This document shows, piece by piece, positions 32,540 through 41,166 of a stretch of DNA of 64,000 bases. Source of the stretch: Halobacterium hubeiense (GTDB taxonomy: Archaea > Halobacteriota > Halobacteria > Halobacteriales > Halobacteriaceae); contig NZ_LN831302.1 of the NCBI RefSeq assembly GCF_001488575.1, positions 558,001 through 622,000 on the forward strand, read 5' to 3'. Positions within the stretch are counted from its first letter, which is position 1. Each line of letters begins with the position of its first letter. The translations under genes were made by a program, and so were the position numbers. The notes under the pieces are model-generated. The model was not told the DNA's origin, did not search any database, and saw nothing but the letters and a program-made list of their open reading frames with translations.

Positions 32540-33895
32540 GTGATTGGAATCGTCGTGAGCCGGGCCGACAGCGCGTCCGAACACATCGGCGAGCAGCTGC
32601 TGGAGGCCGGCGACTTCGAGCAGACCGGCGCGGGCGTCTACCGCGCGGACGGCTTCGAACTGCGGGAGTTCGACGACCTCCACATCGACCTCGACGACCC
32701 GGCGACGGCGTTCGACGACCCCGACTACGTGGTGGTCGTCTCGCGACACGCCGGCGACACCGGCGCGCTGCTGACCGCCCACCACACCGGGAACTTCGGC
32801 GACGCGGAGTACGGCGGCGAGGACCGCGCGCTCGCGGCCGCCTGCCCGAACGCCCACCGCGAGGTCGTGGACGCGCTCCGCGAGCACGCGCCGGACGGCT
32901 ACGAGGTCGGGATGGAGTGCACGCACCACGGTCCCACCGAGACCAGCGTGCCGTCGATGTTCGTGGAGCTCGGCAGCGACGAGTCGCAGTGGGACGACCC
33001 CGAGGGCGCGAGAGCAGTCGCGGAAGCCGTCCTCGACCTCCGCGGCGTCGACGCGCGCTCCGAGCGCGCGCTCGTCGCGTTCGGCGGCGGGCACTACGCG
33101 CCCCGCCCCACGCGCATCGTCAGGGAGACCGACTGGGGCGTCGGCCACGTCGCCGCCGACTGGTGTCTGAATGACCTCGGCGACCCCGAGGCCCACCGCG
33201 ACGTCGTCGAGCGGATGTTCGAGGCGAGCGGCGCGGAGCACGCCGTCGTGGACGGCGACAAACCCGCCGTCGAGCGCGTCGTCTCCGAGTTGGGCTACCG
33301 CGTCGTCAGCGAGACGTGGGTCCGGGAGACCGACGGGGTCCCCCTCGACCTCGTGGACAGCGCCGAAGACCACGTCGCGACGGTCGACGACGGCCTCCGC
33401 TTCGGCGAGCCAGCGACGGGCTACGAGGGTAGCTACGCGGTCGTGGACCTGCCCGCCGAACTGCTCGACGCCGTCCACGCGACCGACCCCGAGGCGGCCG
33501 TCGAGGCAGCAAGTGAGACCGCGCTCGCGTACGCCACCGACGAGAACGGCAACCGGCTCGCCGGCCCCGCCGCGTTCGCCGACGACGACGCCTACGACGC
33601 GTTCCTCGCTCGGGTCGCAGACATTCTGGAGCGCGACTACGACGTGACCCGCGAGGACGCCACGCTGACCGCGACGCGGGAGTCGTTCGACCCCGCCGCC
33701 GCCAGCGAACTCGGCGTTCCCGAAGGCCCGAAGTTCGGGAAGCTCGCCGGGGGTGAACCGGTGGACATCGACGGCGCGGAAATCCGGCCGGCCGACGTCA
33801 CCACCACGGAGACCACCTCCGTTTCGGTCGGCTTCCGCGAGCGGACGCGTGAGCGCGTGCGACGCCCGTCCGACGCCGAGGGGAAAGGTAATTAA
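32540..33895 (+). CDS. dtdA: D-aminoacyl-tRNA deacylase, archaeal DtdA type
   Basis: Frees D-amino acids wrongly charged on tRNA. 451 residues, GTG start (MIGIVVSRADSASEHIGEQL). The catalytic domain is shared with plants/archaea: TAHHTGNFGDAEYGG, ECTHHGPTETSVPSMFVELG and AFGGGHYAPRPTRI. The last 170 residues are a haloarchaeal extension rich in Asp/Glu. CGTTTTACG (32509-32517) lies 23-31 bases upstream. The gene runs into the ftsZ promoter: its stop overlaps the ftsZ TATA element. Confidence 0.92.
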   Translation: MIGIVVSRADSASEHIGEQLLEAGDFEQTGAGVYRADGFELREFDDLHIDLDDPATAFDDPDYVVVVSRHAGDTGALLTAHHTGNFGDAEYGGEDRALAAACPNAHREVVDALREHAPDGYEVGMECTHHGPTETSVPSMFVELGSDESQWDDPEGARAVAEAVLDLRGVDARSERALVAFGGGHYAPRPTRIVRETDWGVGHVAADWCLNDLGDPEAHRDVVERMFEASGAEHAVVDGDKPAVERVVSELGYRVVSETWVRETDGVPLDLVDSAEDHVATVDDGLRFGEPATGYEGSYAVVDLPAELLDAVHATDPEAAVEAASETALAYATDENGNRLAGPAAFADDDAYDAFLARVADILERDYDVTREDATLTATRESFDPAAASELGVPEGPKFGKLAGGEPVDIDGAEIRPADVTTTETTSVSVGFRERTRERVRRPSDAEGKGN

Positions 33896-33896
33896 G
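33887..33896 (+). promoter_or_regulatory. TATA element of ftsZ, overlapping the dtdA stop
   Basis: GGTAATTAAG, 27-36 bases before the ftsZ ATG; the TAA of dtdA (33893-33895) lies inside it. Confidence 0.6.
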
Positions 33897-33922
33897 CCTC
33901 ACACGCTACCCGTTACGCAACA

Positions 33923-35080
33923 ATGGACTCGATTGTGCAGGACGCCATCGACGAAGCCGAGGAGGACTCGGCTTCGGAGGGCGGCGGCACCCCAGCCGAG
34001 GGCGCGTCCGCCAGCGTTCCAACCGGGGAGATGACCGACGACGAACTCGAAGACGTCCTCCAGGAACTCCAGACGAGCATCACCGTCGTGGGCTGTGGCG
34101 GCGCCGGCTCGAACACCATCGACCGCATGTTCGAGGAGGGCATCCACGGCGCGTCGCTGGTCGCCGCGAACACCGACGTCCAGCACCTCGTCGAAATCGA
34201 GGCCGACACCAAGATTCTCATGGGCCAACAGAAGACCCAGGGCCGGGGCGCCGGCTCGCTCCCGCAGGTCGGCGAGGAAGCCGCCCTCGAATCACAGGAC
34301 GAAATCCGGGACTCCATCGAGGGCTCGGACATGGTGTTCGTCACCGCCGGCCTCGGCGGCGGCACCGGCACCGGCTCCGCGCCCGTCGTCGCGAAGGCCG
34401 CCCGCGAGGCCGGCGCGCTCACCATCGCCATCGTCACCACGCCGTTCACCGCCGAAGGCGAGGTCCGCCGCACGAACGCCGAAGCCGGCCTCGAACGCCT
34501 CCGCGACGTCGCCGACACCGTCATCGTCGTCCCCAACGACCGCCTCCTCGACTCGGTCGGCAAGCTCCCCGTCCGAGAGGCGTTCAAGGTCTCGGACGAA
34601 GTCCTCATGCGCTCCGTGAAGGGCATCACAGAACTCATCACCAAGCCCGGCCTCGTCAACCTCGACTTCGCCGACGTTCGGACTGTCATGGAGAAGGGCG
34701 GCGTCGCCATGATCGGCCTCGGCGAAGCCGACTCCGACGCCAAGGCCGCCGACTCCGTCAAGTCCGCGCTGCGCTCCCCGCTGCTCGACGTCGACATCTC
34801 CTCCGCGAACTCCGCGCTCGTCAACGTGACCGGCGGCCCCGACATGAGCATCGAGGAGGCCGAGGGCGTCGTCGAACAGCTCTACGACCGCATCGACCCC
34901 GACGCCCGCATCATCTGGGGGACCAGCGTCGACGAGGACATCGAAGGCGAGATGCGCACCATGGTCGTCGTCACCGGTGTCGACTCCCCGCAGATTTACG
35001 GCCGCAACGACGCCCCCGAACCCGAACCGGAGCCGGACGGCGGCGACAGCGAAATCGACGACATCGACTACGTCGAATAG
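33923..35080 (+). CDS. ftsZ: Cell division protein FtsZ (FtsZ1-like)
   Basis: Tubulin-like GTPase forming the division ring. 385 residues. N-terminal acidic tail [15 protein letters not shown]; nucleotide loop [16 protein letters not shown]; tubulin signature [21 protein letters not shown]7 synergy loop [17 protein letters not shown]. The acidic linker [18 protein letters not shown] ends the chain. It resembles FtsZ1 of haloarchaea more than FtsZ2 by its N-terminal tail (memory-based). In many archaea secE and nusG follow directly; here an opposed gene and a repeat intervene. Confidence 0.95.
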   Translation: MDSIVQDAIDEAEEDSASEGGGTPAEGASASVPTGEMTDDELEDVLQELQTSITVVGCGGAGSNTIDRMFEEGIHGASLVAANTDVQHLVEIEADTKILMGQQKTQGRGAGSLPQVGEEAALESQDEIRDSIEGSDMVFVTAGLGGGTGTGSAPVVAKAAREAGALTIAIVTTPFTAEGEVRRTNAEAGLERLRDVADTVIVVPNDRLLDSVGKLPVREAFKVSDEVLMRSVKGITELITKPGLVNLDFADVRTVMEKGGVAMIGLGEADSDAKAADSVKSALRSPLLDVDISSANSALVNVTGGPDMSIEEAEGVVEQLYDRIDPDARIIWGTSVDEDIEGEMRTMVVVTGVDSPQIYGRNDAPEPEPEPDGGDSEIDDIDYVE

Positions 35081-35082
35081 TA

Positions 35083-35092
35083 CCTTTTTCCG
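35083..35092 (+). terminator. T-run after ftsZ
   Basis: CCTTTTTCCG begins about 3 bases after the ftsZ stop, a typical archaeal terminator position. Confidence 0.4.
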
Positions 35093-35100
35093 CCTCGGGT

Positions 35101-35221
35101 GTCCTCGCTCCCGCTGGTCGCTGCGGGCACCACTTGGCGCAAAAAGCTACGCTAAAAAGACCCGCCGTCGCGGGGCTCCGCCCCGCTCCGGCGGTGAACA
35201 GCGCGCTACGCGCGCTGATGC
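35101..35221 (-). repeat. Modular hairpin repeat, copy C (inverted)
   Basis: Read on the minus strand: GGCAT, a stem CAGCGCG/CGCGCTG (35199-35217), GTTCACC, a stem GCGGGGC/GCCCCGC (35170-35186) within a larger CCGCC/GGCGG pairing, then the T-rich block (35138-35158) identical over 21 bases to 13702-13722 of copy A, and a stem CCCGC/GCGGG (35110-35127). The distance from CAT to the T-block is about 62 bases, matching copy A. It lies between the converging ftsZ and amphi-Trp genes. Confidence 0.75.
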
Positions 35222-35244
35222 CGACGTCCTGCCGCGACTGCTCT

Positions 35245-35529
35245 CTACTCGATTTCGAGTTCGCCGCTCTCGCTGGCTGTGTCGCCGTCCTCGGGCCACT
35301 CGAGTTCGAACTCGACGCTCAGTTCCTTCGGGCCGTCGGTCGCCCCCTCGCGTTCGGCTTTGACCTCGAACGTCGGACGGCTCGGCGGGTCGAGCGTGAC
35401 CTCGTCGCCGCCCGCTTTCAGCGTGATTCCCTTGCCGGATTCGAGGTTGTCGGCGATAGTGCGGAGGTAGGTGGCGATTTCCTCGCGGCTGCGATCGCTC
35501 TCGGACTCGAACAGGACTTCTTCGGGCAT
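35245..35529 (-). CDS. amphi-Trp domain protein (second copy)
   Basis: 94 residues. The amphi-Trp layout: MPEEVLFESESDRSREEIAT, a helix IATYLRTIADNLESGKGITL, strands EVTLDPPSRPTFEVK, and a Trp near the end in LSVEFELEWPEDGD, with an acidic tail. Better match to the family consensus than the gene at 804-1043. Function unknown. It points towards ftsZ and splits the ftsZ/secE-nusG neighbourhood together with repeat copy C. Confidence 0.8.
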   Translation of the reverse strand: MPEEVLFESESDRSREEIATYLRTIADNLESGKGITLKAGGDEVTLDPPSRPTFEVKAEREGATDGPKELSVEFELEWPEDGDTASESGELEIE

Positions 35530-35594
35530 ACGAGCCGACAGTACGCCGGCCGAACGGATAAACGAGCGGGCCGCCGGTCTCGCTCGGCATCAAT

Positions 35595-35603
35595 AGATAA
35601 AAG
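35595..35603 (+). promoter_or_regulatory. TATA element of secE-nusG
   Basis: AGATAAAAG, 25-33 bases before the secE ATG. Confidence 0.55.
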
Positions 35604-35627
35604 AGCGCTCGCCGACTCAACACGTGT

Positions 35628-35801
35628 ATGGACGTTCCCCTAGAGCTTTCCGCGTATACGCGCGTGCTCCGGCTGGCGAGCACGCCGTCGTGGGAGGAGT
35701 TCTCCCAGATTTCGAAAATCGCTGGCGCCGGCATCCTGCTGGTCGGACTGCTGGGCTTCGTCATCTTCCTGGTGATGGAAGGCGTCACGTCGGTGATATA
35801 A
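35628..35801 (+). CDS. secE: Protein translocase subunit SecE
   Basis: 57 residues, one membrane helix. A polar N-terminal helix ([20 protein letters not shown]) precedes the transmembrane segment [19 protein letters not shown], ending GVTSVI. The SWEEF..ISK..G pattern is the Sec61-gamma/SecE signature. It clamps the SecY channel. The gene is followed one base later by nusG, the classical archaeal/bacterial pair, which confirms the assignment. It has its own promoter after the insertion that separates it from ftsZ. Confidence 0.93.
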   Translation: MDVPLELSAYTRVLRLASTPSWEEFSQISKIAGAGILLVGLLGFVIFLVMEGVTSVI

Positions 35802-35802
35802 G

Positions 35803-36240
35803 ATGGGCGTGTACGCCGTCAAGACCACTGCGAGCCAGGAGCAGACCGTCGCCAGCATGATTGCCAACCGCGAGGCCGACGAGATTCACGCGGTGCTGGC
35901 GCCGGACGCGCTCACCAGCTACGTGATGGTCGAAGCAGACGACCACAACATCATCGAGCGCGTGATGGAGGAGATTCCCCACGCGCGCAGCCTCGTCCCC
36001 GGTGAGTCCGGCATCAGCGAGGTCGAGCACTTCCTCTCCCCGAAGCCCGACGTCGAGGGCATCGCGGAGGGCGACATCGTCGAACTCATCGCCGGCCCGT
36101 TCAAGGGCGAGAAGGCCCAGGTCCAGCGCATCGACGAGAGCAAAGACCAGGTCACCGTCGAACTGTACGAGGCGACCGTCCCGATTCCCGTGACGGTGCG
36201 GGGCGACCAGATTCGCGTGCTCGACTCCGAAGAACGCTAG
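35803..36240 (+). CDS. nusG: Transcription elongation factor Spt5 (NusG)
   Basis: 145 residues. NGN domain residues 1 to about 83 ([29 protein letters not shown]) and a C-terminal KOW domain ([20 protein letters not shown]). It binds the RNA polymerase clamp with Spt4 and keeps transcription processive; the archaeal form lacks the bacterial extra insert. It begins one base after the secE stop, so the pair is cotranscribed. Confidence 0.95.
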   Translation: MGVYAVKTTASQEQTVASMIANREADEIHAVLAPDALTSYVMVEADDHNIIERVMEEIPHARSLVPGESGISEVEHFLSPKPDVEGIAEGDIVELIAGPFKGEKAQVQRIDESKDQVTVELYEATVPIPVTVRGDQIRVLDSEER

Positions 36241-36251
36241 CGCGTTCCGAC

Positions 36252-36980
36252 TCAGTTCTCGCCGGCCGGTTCGACAATCGTGTTCTCGAGCGTGCCGACG
36301 CCCTCGTAGGTGATTTCGACGGTGTCGCCGGGTTCGACGAGCCCGGGGTTCGCGGGGCTGCCGAACGCGACGACGTCACCGGGCTGGAACGTGAACCGCT
36401 CGGAGAGGAACGAGACGACCTCGTAGGGGTCGAACAGCATCAGTTCGGTGTTGGCTTCCTGCCGGCGCTCGCCCGCGACGTCGGTGTGCATGTCGATGCT
36501 CGTGGGGTCGAGGTCGGTTTCTATCCACGGGCCGAGCGGCCCGGACCCGTCGAAGGCCTTCCGGGCGGTGCGGCCCGGCTGGTCGAGCGCGTCGAGGTCG
36601 TTCATGATAGTGAACCCGCGGAGCACGTCCGGCACGTCGGCCTCGTCCACGCGGTGACAGCGCTCGCCGACGACCGCCGCGAGTTCGCCCGCGTACGTCA
36701 GTTCGTCGGTGAACGTCGGGTACGGCACGTCGTCGCCGTGGCCGACCACGGAGACCGGCGGTTTGATGAAGAAGTCGGGCTGCTCGGGCCGCTCGTAGTC
36801 CATCTGGTCGAGCGTCTCCGCGTAGTTGCGGCCGACGCAGTACAGCGCCGACGGGTCGCAGGGCGGCGCGAGCGTGCCGTCCTCGCCGACGACGTACTCG
36901 GCGTCCTCGGTGGCGACGACGCCGTCGCGGTACTCGCCCTCGACGAGGCCGTCGTCGGTCCGGAGTCGTGCGAGTCGCAT
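36252..36980 (-). CDS. Fumarylacetoacetate hydrolase family protein
   Basis: 242 residues. FAH fold, with metal-site segments LYCVGRNYAETLDQM, VVGHGDDVPYPTFTDELTYA (where the family has E-x-E) and FTIMNDLDALDQPG; the C-terminal part has VVAFGSPANPGLVEPGDTVE. The class includes fumarylpyruvate hydrolases, decarboxylases and acylpyruvases; the substrate is not decidable. Convergent with nusG (11 bases between stops). GTAAGCGATTTGCC on the minus strand near 37002-37014 is a plausible TATA region. Confidence 0.82.
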   Translation of the reverse strand: MRLARLRTDDGLVEGEYRDGVVATEDAEYVVGEDGTLAPPCDPSALYCVGRNYAETLDQMDYERPEQPDFFIKPPVSVVGHGDDVPYPTFTDELTYAGELAAVVGERCHRVDEADVPDVLRGFTIMNDLDALDQPGRTARKAFDGSGPLGPWIETDLDPTSIDMHTDVAGERRQEANTELMLFDPYEVVSFLSERFTFQPGDVVAFGSPANPGLVEPGDTVEITYEGVGTLENTIVEPAGEN

Positions 36981-37030
36981 GGCTGGACGTCACGGAGGCG
37001 CGGCAAATCGCTTACGAACGCGGCGAGAAG

Positions 37031-37372
37031 CTAGCTCGTGGTGGCGTGCGCGGCGTCGGTGGCCTCGGCGACGTCGATGGGTTCGTCGCTCAGGAGGTCT
37101 TCGAGCACCGCCGGGTCGAGCGCGTCGGCGACGTCGTCGAGCACGCGCTCGCGCTCGCGGATGGCTTCGGCGTCGCCGTCGTAGAACCGGACGTACTCGG
37201 CGCGCGTGTGCTCGCGGAGCCCGTGCTTGATGGCGAAGAAGCCCTCGGGGACCGTCTCCCCGCAGATTTCGCACTCGTGGGCGTCGTGGTCCGCGACCTG
37301 ATGGGCCAACAGCGCCTCGACGCTCCCGAACGTCGACCCACATCCGACAATCGCGCACTCCCACGCAGACAT
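37031..37372 (-). CDS. Two-finger C2H2 zinc protein
   Basis: 113 residues. Finger 1: CAIVGC...HQVADH (C-x4-C-x12-H-x4-H). Finger 2: CEIC...HGLREH (C-x2-C-x12-H-x4-H). Between and after them are acidic helices. C2H2 fingers with such spacing are seen in small haloarchaeal proteins that may bind nucleic acid or protein. A clear TATA element (37396-37404) precedes the ATG. No neighbour suggests a pathway. Confidence 0.72.
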   Translation of the reverse strand: MSAWECAIVGCGSTFGSVEALLAHQVADHDAHECEICGETVPEGFFAIKHGLREHTRAEYVRFYDGDAEAIRERERVLDDVADALDPAVLEDLLSDEPIDVAEATDAAHATTS

Positions 37373-37395
37373 ACGCCTCTGTAACCTGAGCGCGC

Positions 37396-37404
37396 AAATA
37401 AACC
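37396..37404 (-). promoter_or_regulatory. TATA element of the two-finger gene
   Basis: Minus-strand GGTTTATTT, 24-32 bases before the ATG at 37372. The rest of the 220-bp spacer (37405-37592) is less GC-rich than average and shows no gene or repeat. Confidence 0.55.
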
Positions 37405-37592
37405 TTGTGTCGCCTTTTCGACCACTGAACCCGACGAGTCAGCCGTTCGTCACTGCTCTGTCAGACAAATTCTCGGACGCGAGACGCGGTTCAGGCAGTT
37501 GATACCACTTGACAACCGAAGCCTGATACGGGCGTTTCGAGCGCTATCGCGGCCGTTCGGTGTTCAGGAGAGGAAGTCTCCCGGCGAGTGAC

Positions 37593-38756
37593 TTACTGCT
37601 GTTCGCCGCTCTGCCGGTAAATCAGATTCCGCTGAATCTCGTTGGCGCCCTCGTAGATGACCGGGATGCGGGCGTCCCGGTAGACGCGGGCGATGCGGCG
37701 GTCGGTGAGAATCGAGCGGCCGCCGTGGAACTGCATCCCCTGCTCGGCGTTGTCGACGGCGACCTCCGTGGACTTCGTCTTCGCCATCGCCGCCCACAGG
37801 CCGGGGTTGTCGTACTCCTCGACCTTGCGGGCGGCGCGGTAGTTCAGCGCGCGCGCGGCCTCGAACTCCAGTCGCATGTCCGCGAGGCCGTGCTGGACGG
37901 CCTGGAAGTCCGCGACGTGGCGGCCGAACTCCTCGCGCTCGTGCACGAAGTCCCACGCCTCTTCGAGCGCCGCAGCGGCGAGGCCGAGGCCGTGCCCGCC
38001 GACGACGACGCGGCCGTGGTTGAAGAAGTCTGCGAGCATCATGAACCCGGCTCCCTCGCTCCCGATGAGGTTCTCCTCGGGAATCCGGCAGTCGTCGAAG
38101 ACGATGTGGGCCTGCTTGGACGCGCGCATCCCCATCTTCTCGGGGATGTGCTCGGCGACGTAGCCGTCGGCGTCCGTCGGCACGATGAAAAGCGAGTAGT
38201 CCATGTAGCGGTCGCCGGTGTCGCCGGTCTTGGCGTACACCGTCACCCAGTCGGCTTCGACGCCGTTGCCGATCCAGTACTTCTCGCCGTTGAGCACGTA
38301 CTCGTCGCCGTCCTTGTCGGCGGTCGTGTGCATCCCGGCGAGGTCCGACCCGACGTCGGGCTCGGAGACAGCCAGCCCCGTAATCTGGTCGTTGGCCGCG
38401 ACCGGGCGGAGGTACCGTTCCTTCTGGTCGTCGTTGCCGTACTCCTCGAGCATCTCCGCGCCGAAGCTCGCGAGCTGGAGCGTCAGCGCGATGCCGGCGT
38501 CCGCGCGGTAGAACTCCTCGGCGATGGCCAGCATCTGTTCGAGGTCGAGGCCGCGGCCGCCGTACTCCTCGCCGATGTCCTGGGCGACGAGCCCGGCGTC
38601 CATCCCGGCCTCCAGAATCTCCCACGGGTACTCGCCGGTCCGGTAGAACTCCTCGGCGTTCGGCGCGATGTGCTCCTCGGCGAACTCGCGGGCCTCGTGT
38701 TTGACGTCGACCGCGTGCTCGGGAACCACGTCCTCGGAGAGCAGGTTCAGACTCAT
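37593..38756 (-). CDS. Acyl-CoA dehydrogenase
   Basis: 387 residues. FAD-dependent first step of beta-oxidation type chemistry. Mid-domain signature GLAVSEPDVGSDLAGM and KYWIGNG; C-terminal helical domain with the catalytic base in VIYEGANEIQRNLIYRQ. Substrate chain length not decidable. The start MSLNLLSEDVVPEHAVDV has minus-strand CCGTTTATG (38780-38788) 25-32 bases upstream. It stands alone, not next to an enoyl-CoA hydratase. Confidence 0.93.
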   Translation of the reverse strand: MSLNLLSEDVVPEHAVDVKHEAREFAEEHIAPNAEEFYRTGEYPWEILEAGMDAGLVAQDIGEEYGGRGLDLEQMLAIAEEFYRADAGIALTLQLASFGAEMLEEYGNDDQKERYLRPVAANDQITGLAVSEPDVGSDLAGMHTTADKDGDEYVLNGEKYWIGNGVEADWVTVYAKTGDTGDRYMDYSLFIVPTDADGYVAEHIPEKMGMRASKQAHIVFDDCRIPEENLIGSEGAGFMMLADFFNHGRVVVGGHGLGLAAAALEEAWDFVHEREEFGRHVADFQAVQHGLADMRLEFEAARALNYRAARKVEEYDNPGLWAAMAKTKSTEVAVDNAEQGMQFHGGRSILTDRRIARVYRDARIPVIYEGANEIQRNLIYRQSGEQQ

Positions 38757-38868
38757 ACCGGCCGTTGGAGCGCCACGGGCATAAACGGCCGCGAACGTTC
38801 GACAGTCCGCGCGGAGTTTATCCGCCGGAACCGTAAGCCGCTAAACCTCGGCTCGCGAACTCGGGGAC

Positions 38869-39624
38869 GTGCCGACGACACGGGTCGACCTCCACGCGAA
38901 GGTACTCGACGACGACGTGGTGCGCCGGGCGAAGGCGGCTGGCGTCGACGTGCTGGTGTACGCCCCGCACTTCACGCGACTGCCTGACGCGCGCGAGCGC
39001 GCTGCGGCGTTCTCCGACGACGACCTGCTGGTGGTGCCCGGCCGCGAGGTGTTCACGGGGTCGTGGCGCGACCGCAAGCACGTGCTCGCGGTCGGCCTCG
39101 ACGACCCGGTGCCGGACTTCGTGACGCTGGACGGCGCGTTCGCGGCGTTCCGCGAGCAGGGCGCCGCCGTCCTCGCGCCGCACCCGGAGTTCCTCACGGT
39201 GAGCCTGACGGCCGCCGACGTCGAGCGGTTCCGCGAGGACGTGGACGCCGTGGAGACGTACAATCCCAAGCACTTCCCGTGGGACGACGACCGCGCGAGC
39301 GCGCTCGCCGACGCTTACGACATCCCCGGGTTCGCGTCCTCGTACGCGCACCGCCCCGAGACCGTCGGCGGCGTGTGGACGGAGTTCGACGCCGACATCC
39401 AGTCGGAGGCGGACCTCGTGGACGCCCTCAAGTCCGGCGTCCCGCGCCGCACCTACCACCAGCGCAACCCCCGGTTCCGGGCGCGCGAACTCGCGGAGAA
39501 GGCCCATCTCGCGTACGAGAACACGTGGGAGAAAGTCGACCGCCTCCTCCTCTCGGGTATGGAGCCCACGCACCCGCGCCACATCGCGTACGGCGGCGAG
39601 TTCGACGACGTCGCCGTCTACTAG
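38869..39624 (+). CDS. PHP domain protein with altered first metal motif
   Basis: 251 residues, GTG start (MPTTRVDLHAKVLDDDVVRR). PHP fold: VDLHAKV, DVLVYAPHFTRLPDA, VVPGREVFTGSW, VLAPHPEFLT, and a late GFASSYAHRPETVGG. A catalytic PHP site normally begins D-x-H-x-H; here the second His is Lys (DLHAK), so one metal ligand is missing. Catalysis may be lost or altered. The last 50 residues (RNPRFRARELAEKAHLAYEN) are an extra helical tail. Its stop overlaps that of the next gene in CTAG. Confidence 0.72.
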   Translation: MPTTRVDLHAKVLDDDVVRRAKAAGVDVLVYAPHFTRLPDARERAAAFSDDDLLVVPGREVFTGSWRDRKHVLAVGLDDPVPDFVTLDGAFAAFREQGAAVLAPHPEFLTVSLTAADVERFREDVDAVETYNPKHFPWDDDRASALADAYDIPGFASSYAHRPETVGGVWTEFDADIQSEADLVDALKSGVPRRTYHQRNPRFRARELAEKAHLAYENTWEKVDRLLLSGMEPTHPRHIAYGGEFDDVAVY

Positions 39625-40103
39625 AACAGGCTGCTGACGGCGTCCGTTGGGACGTACTGCGGGGCGACGTGGACGACGACCGCGATGGCCGCGAGCTCGA
39701 TGAGCGTGATGAGGACGGTGACGGTGGTGGCGTACTTCGAGACCGTGGTCACGCCGACCGGCAGCCCGTACTCTTGGTCCGACAGCGGGTAGAACAGCGC
39801 GATGCCGCGCTTGCTCCCGACGACGTCGAGGACGTAGTGGGTGGCGACGCCGATCCAGACGTACTGGAGGTTCCCGAAGTACATCGGGAAGACGTACAGC
39901 AGCGCCAGCACGGGGATGTTGTGGAGGGTCTTGCGGTGCTTCCCGAAGTCGGTGTCGACGTCCGGGAACAGCGCACCCAGCACCACGGGGATGAGGACGG
40001 CGGCGATGGTGCGTATCGTCTCGACGCCGCCCGAGGGGTAGAGCACGTAGCCCAGCCCGATGGCGAGCAGGATGCCGTTGAGGATGTGGTCGCCCTTGTT
40101 CAT
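39621..40103 (-). CDS. YdjM/DUF457-type membrane-bound metal-dependent hydrolase
   Basis: 160 residues, four to five membrane helices. Conserved polar residues of the family: MNKGDHILNGILLAI (first His), LFPDVDTDFGKHRKTLHN (PDxDxx-KHR-xxTH) and GVATHYVLDVVG (H and D). The family is called predicted inner-membrane metal-dependent hydrolase; no substrate is known. Convergent with the PHP gene, sharing CTAG (39621-39624). Confidence 0.78.
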   Translation of the reverse strand: MNKGDHILNGILLAIGLGYVLYPSGGVETIRTIAAVLIPVVLGALFPDVDTDFGKHRKTLHNIPVLALLYVFPMYFGNLQYVWIGVATHYVLDVVGSKRGIALFYPLSDQEYGLPVGVTTVSKYATTVTVLITLIELAAIAVVVHVAPQYVPTDAVSSLF

Positions 40104-40152
40104 TACTCGGGGCGAGAGCACGCGGGCACGTCACCGTTTCGGCACGCGGCCG

Positions 40153-40671
40153 CTACTCCTGCACCGCTCGGACTTCCTCGCGGAGCTTGCGGAGCGCGCG
40201 CCGCGCAATCTGCTCTTTGATTTCGGTGCGGGAGCCGTCGAACTCCCGGCGCTCGACGGTCGCGTAGCTGGACTGCGTGCCCCACTCGCCAGCGTACGCG
40301 ACGCCGATGTAGACGGTGCCGACGGGCTTGGCCTCGCTGCCGCCGGTCGGGCCGGCGATGCCGGTCGTGGAGACGCCCCACGTCGTGTCGGCCGCGTCCC
40401 GAGTGGCCTGCGCCATCTGCCGGGCGACGGGCTCGCTGACCGCGCCGTGTTCGTCCAGCGCCTCCCGGGAGACGCCAGTGTCGAGTTTGGCGTCGTACGT
40501 GTACGTCACCAGCGACCGGTCGAAGTAGTCGCTGGAGCCGGAGACGTCCGTCAACAGCGACCCGATGAGACCCCCCGTGCAGGATTCGGCGGTCGCGACG
40601 GTGTGGCCGGCCTCGGGGAGCACGTCGTTGAGTTCCTCCTCTATCGGCGGGTCGGCGGCGTACTCGCGCAT
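40153..40671 (-). CDS. CinA-like NMN amidohydrolase-type protein
   Basis: 172 residues: the stand-alone C-terminal domain of CinA (PncC). Motifs VATAESCTGGLIGSLLTDV, YFDRSLVTYTYDAK and GVSTTGIAGPTGGSEAKPVG are those of nicotinamide-mononucleotide deamidase. It recycles NMN to nicotinate mononucleotide. ATG at 40671 (MREYAADPPIEEEL); the longer frame is not supported by an upstream promoter. Confidence 0.88.
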   Translation of the reverse strand: MREYAADPPIEEELNDVLPEAGHTVATAESCTGGLIGSLLTDVSGSSDYFDRSLVTYTYDAKLDTGVSREALDEHGAVSEPVARQMAQATRDAADTTWGVSTTGIAGPTGGSEAKPVGTVYIGVAYAGEWGTQSSYATVERREFDGSRTEIKEQIARRALRKLREEVRAVQE

Positions 40672-40711
40672 ACCTCCGGGTACCGAACGACCGAGCAAGA
40701 AGGTGGTGGCG

Positions 40712-41062
40712 TCAGACGGTGTCGCGGTCGGTGTACGTGTACCGCTCGGCGATGCGGCCGTCCTCGAAGACGTGAACGTCCGCGAACCCGAACTCGACGT
40801 CTTCTCCGTCTTGGACGCCCGAGAACGTCCCGCGGACGGCCGCGCGCGACCCGTCTACGAGTACGTCGTGGACGGTGTGGCTACCGTCTTCGAGCGGGCG
40901 GCCCTCGCGGTAGAACGCTTCGAGCTCGGCCTTGCCCTCGATTGGCGGCTGGCCGGGTCGGTCGTAGACGACGTCGTCGGCGAACAGGTCGAGCAGGTCG
41001 TCGATGCGGTCGGCGTCCACGGCGTCGTAGTACTCGTGGACGCGCTCGGCGTAGTCGGTCAC
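40712..41062 (-). CDS. SnoaL/NTF2-like fold protein
   Basis: 116 residues, GTG start (MTDYAERVHEYYDAVDADRI). The cone-shaped NTF2 fold is visible: DDLLDLFADDVVYDRPGQPP, GKAELEAFYRE, AAVRGTFSGVQDGEDVEF, ADVHVFEDGRIAERYTY. Members include ketosteroid isomerases, dehydratases and non-enzymes; the function here is unknown. It lies 40 bases upstream of the CinA-like gene on the same strand. Confidence 0.75.
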   Translation of the reverse strand: MTDYAERVHEYYDAVDADRIDDLLDLFADDVVYDRPGQPPIEGKAELEAFYREGRPLEDGSHTVHDVLVDGSRAAVRGTFSGVQDGEDVEFGFADVHVFEDGRIAERYTYTDRDTV

Positions 41063-41166
41063 GGGCGAACTGTCTCGTGGCTGTCGAATCAACCGCACAG
41101 TACCGGCAAACGACGCCGCGTTTCCGCGGGCGAAAGAGCCACGTAGCGCCACGGAGACGCTGGCGT

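Noticed and set aside
37405-37592. Hidden RNA or small gene in the 220-bp gap
   Set aside because: Slightly less GC-rich and with some weak dyads, but no stem, motif or frame stands out apart from the TATA element at 37396-37404.
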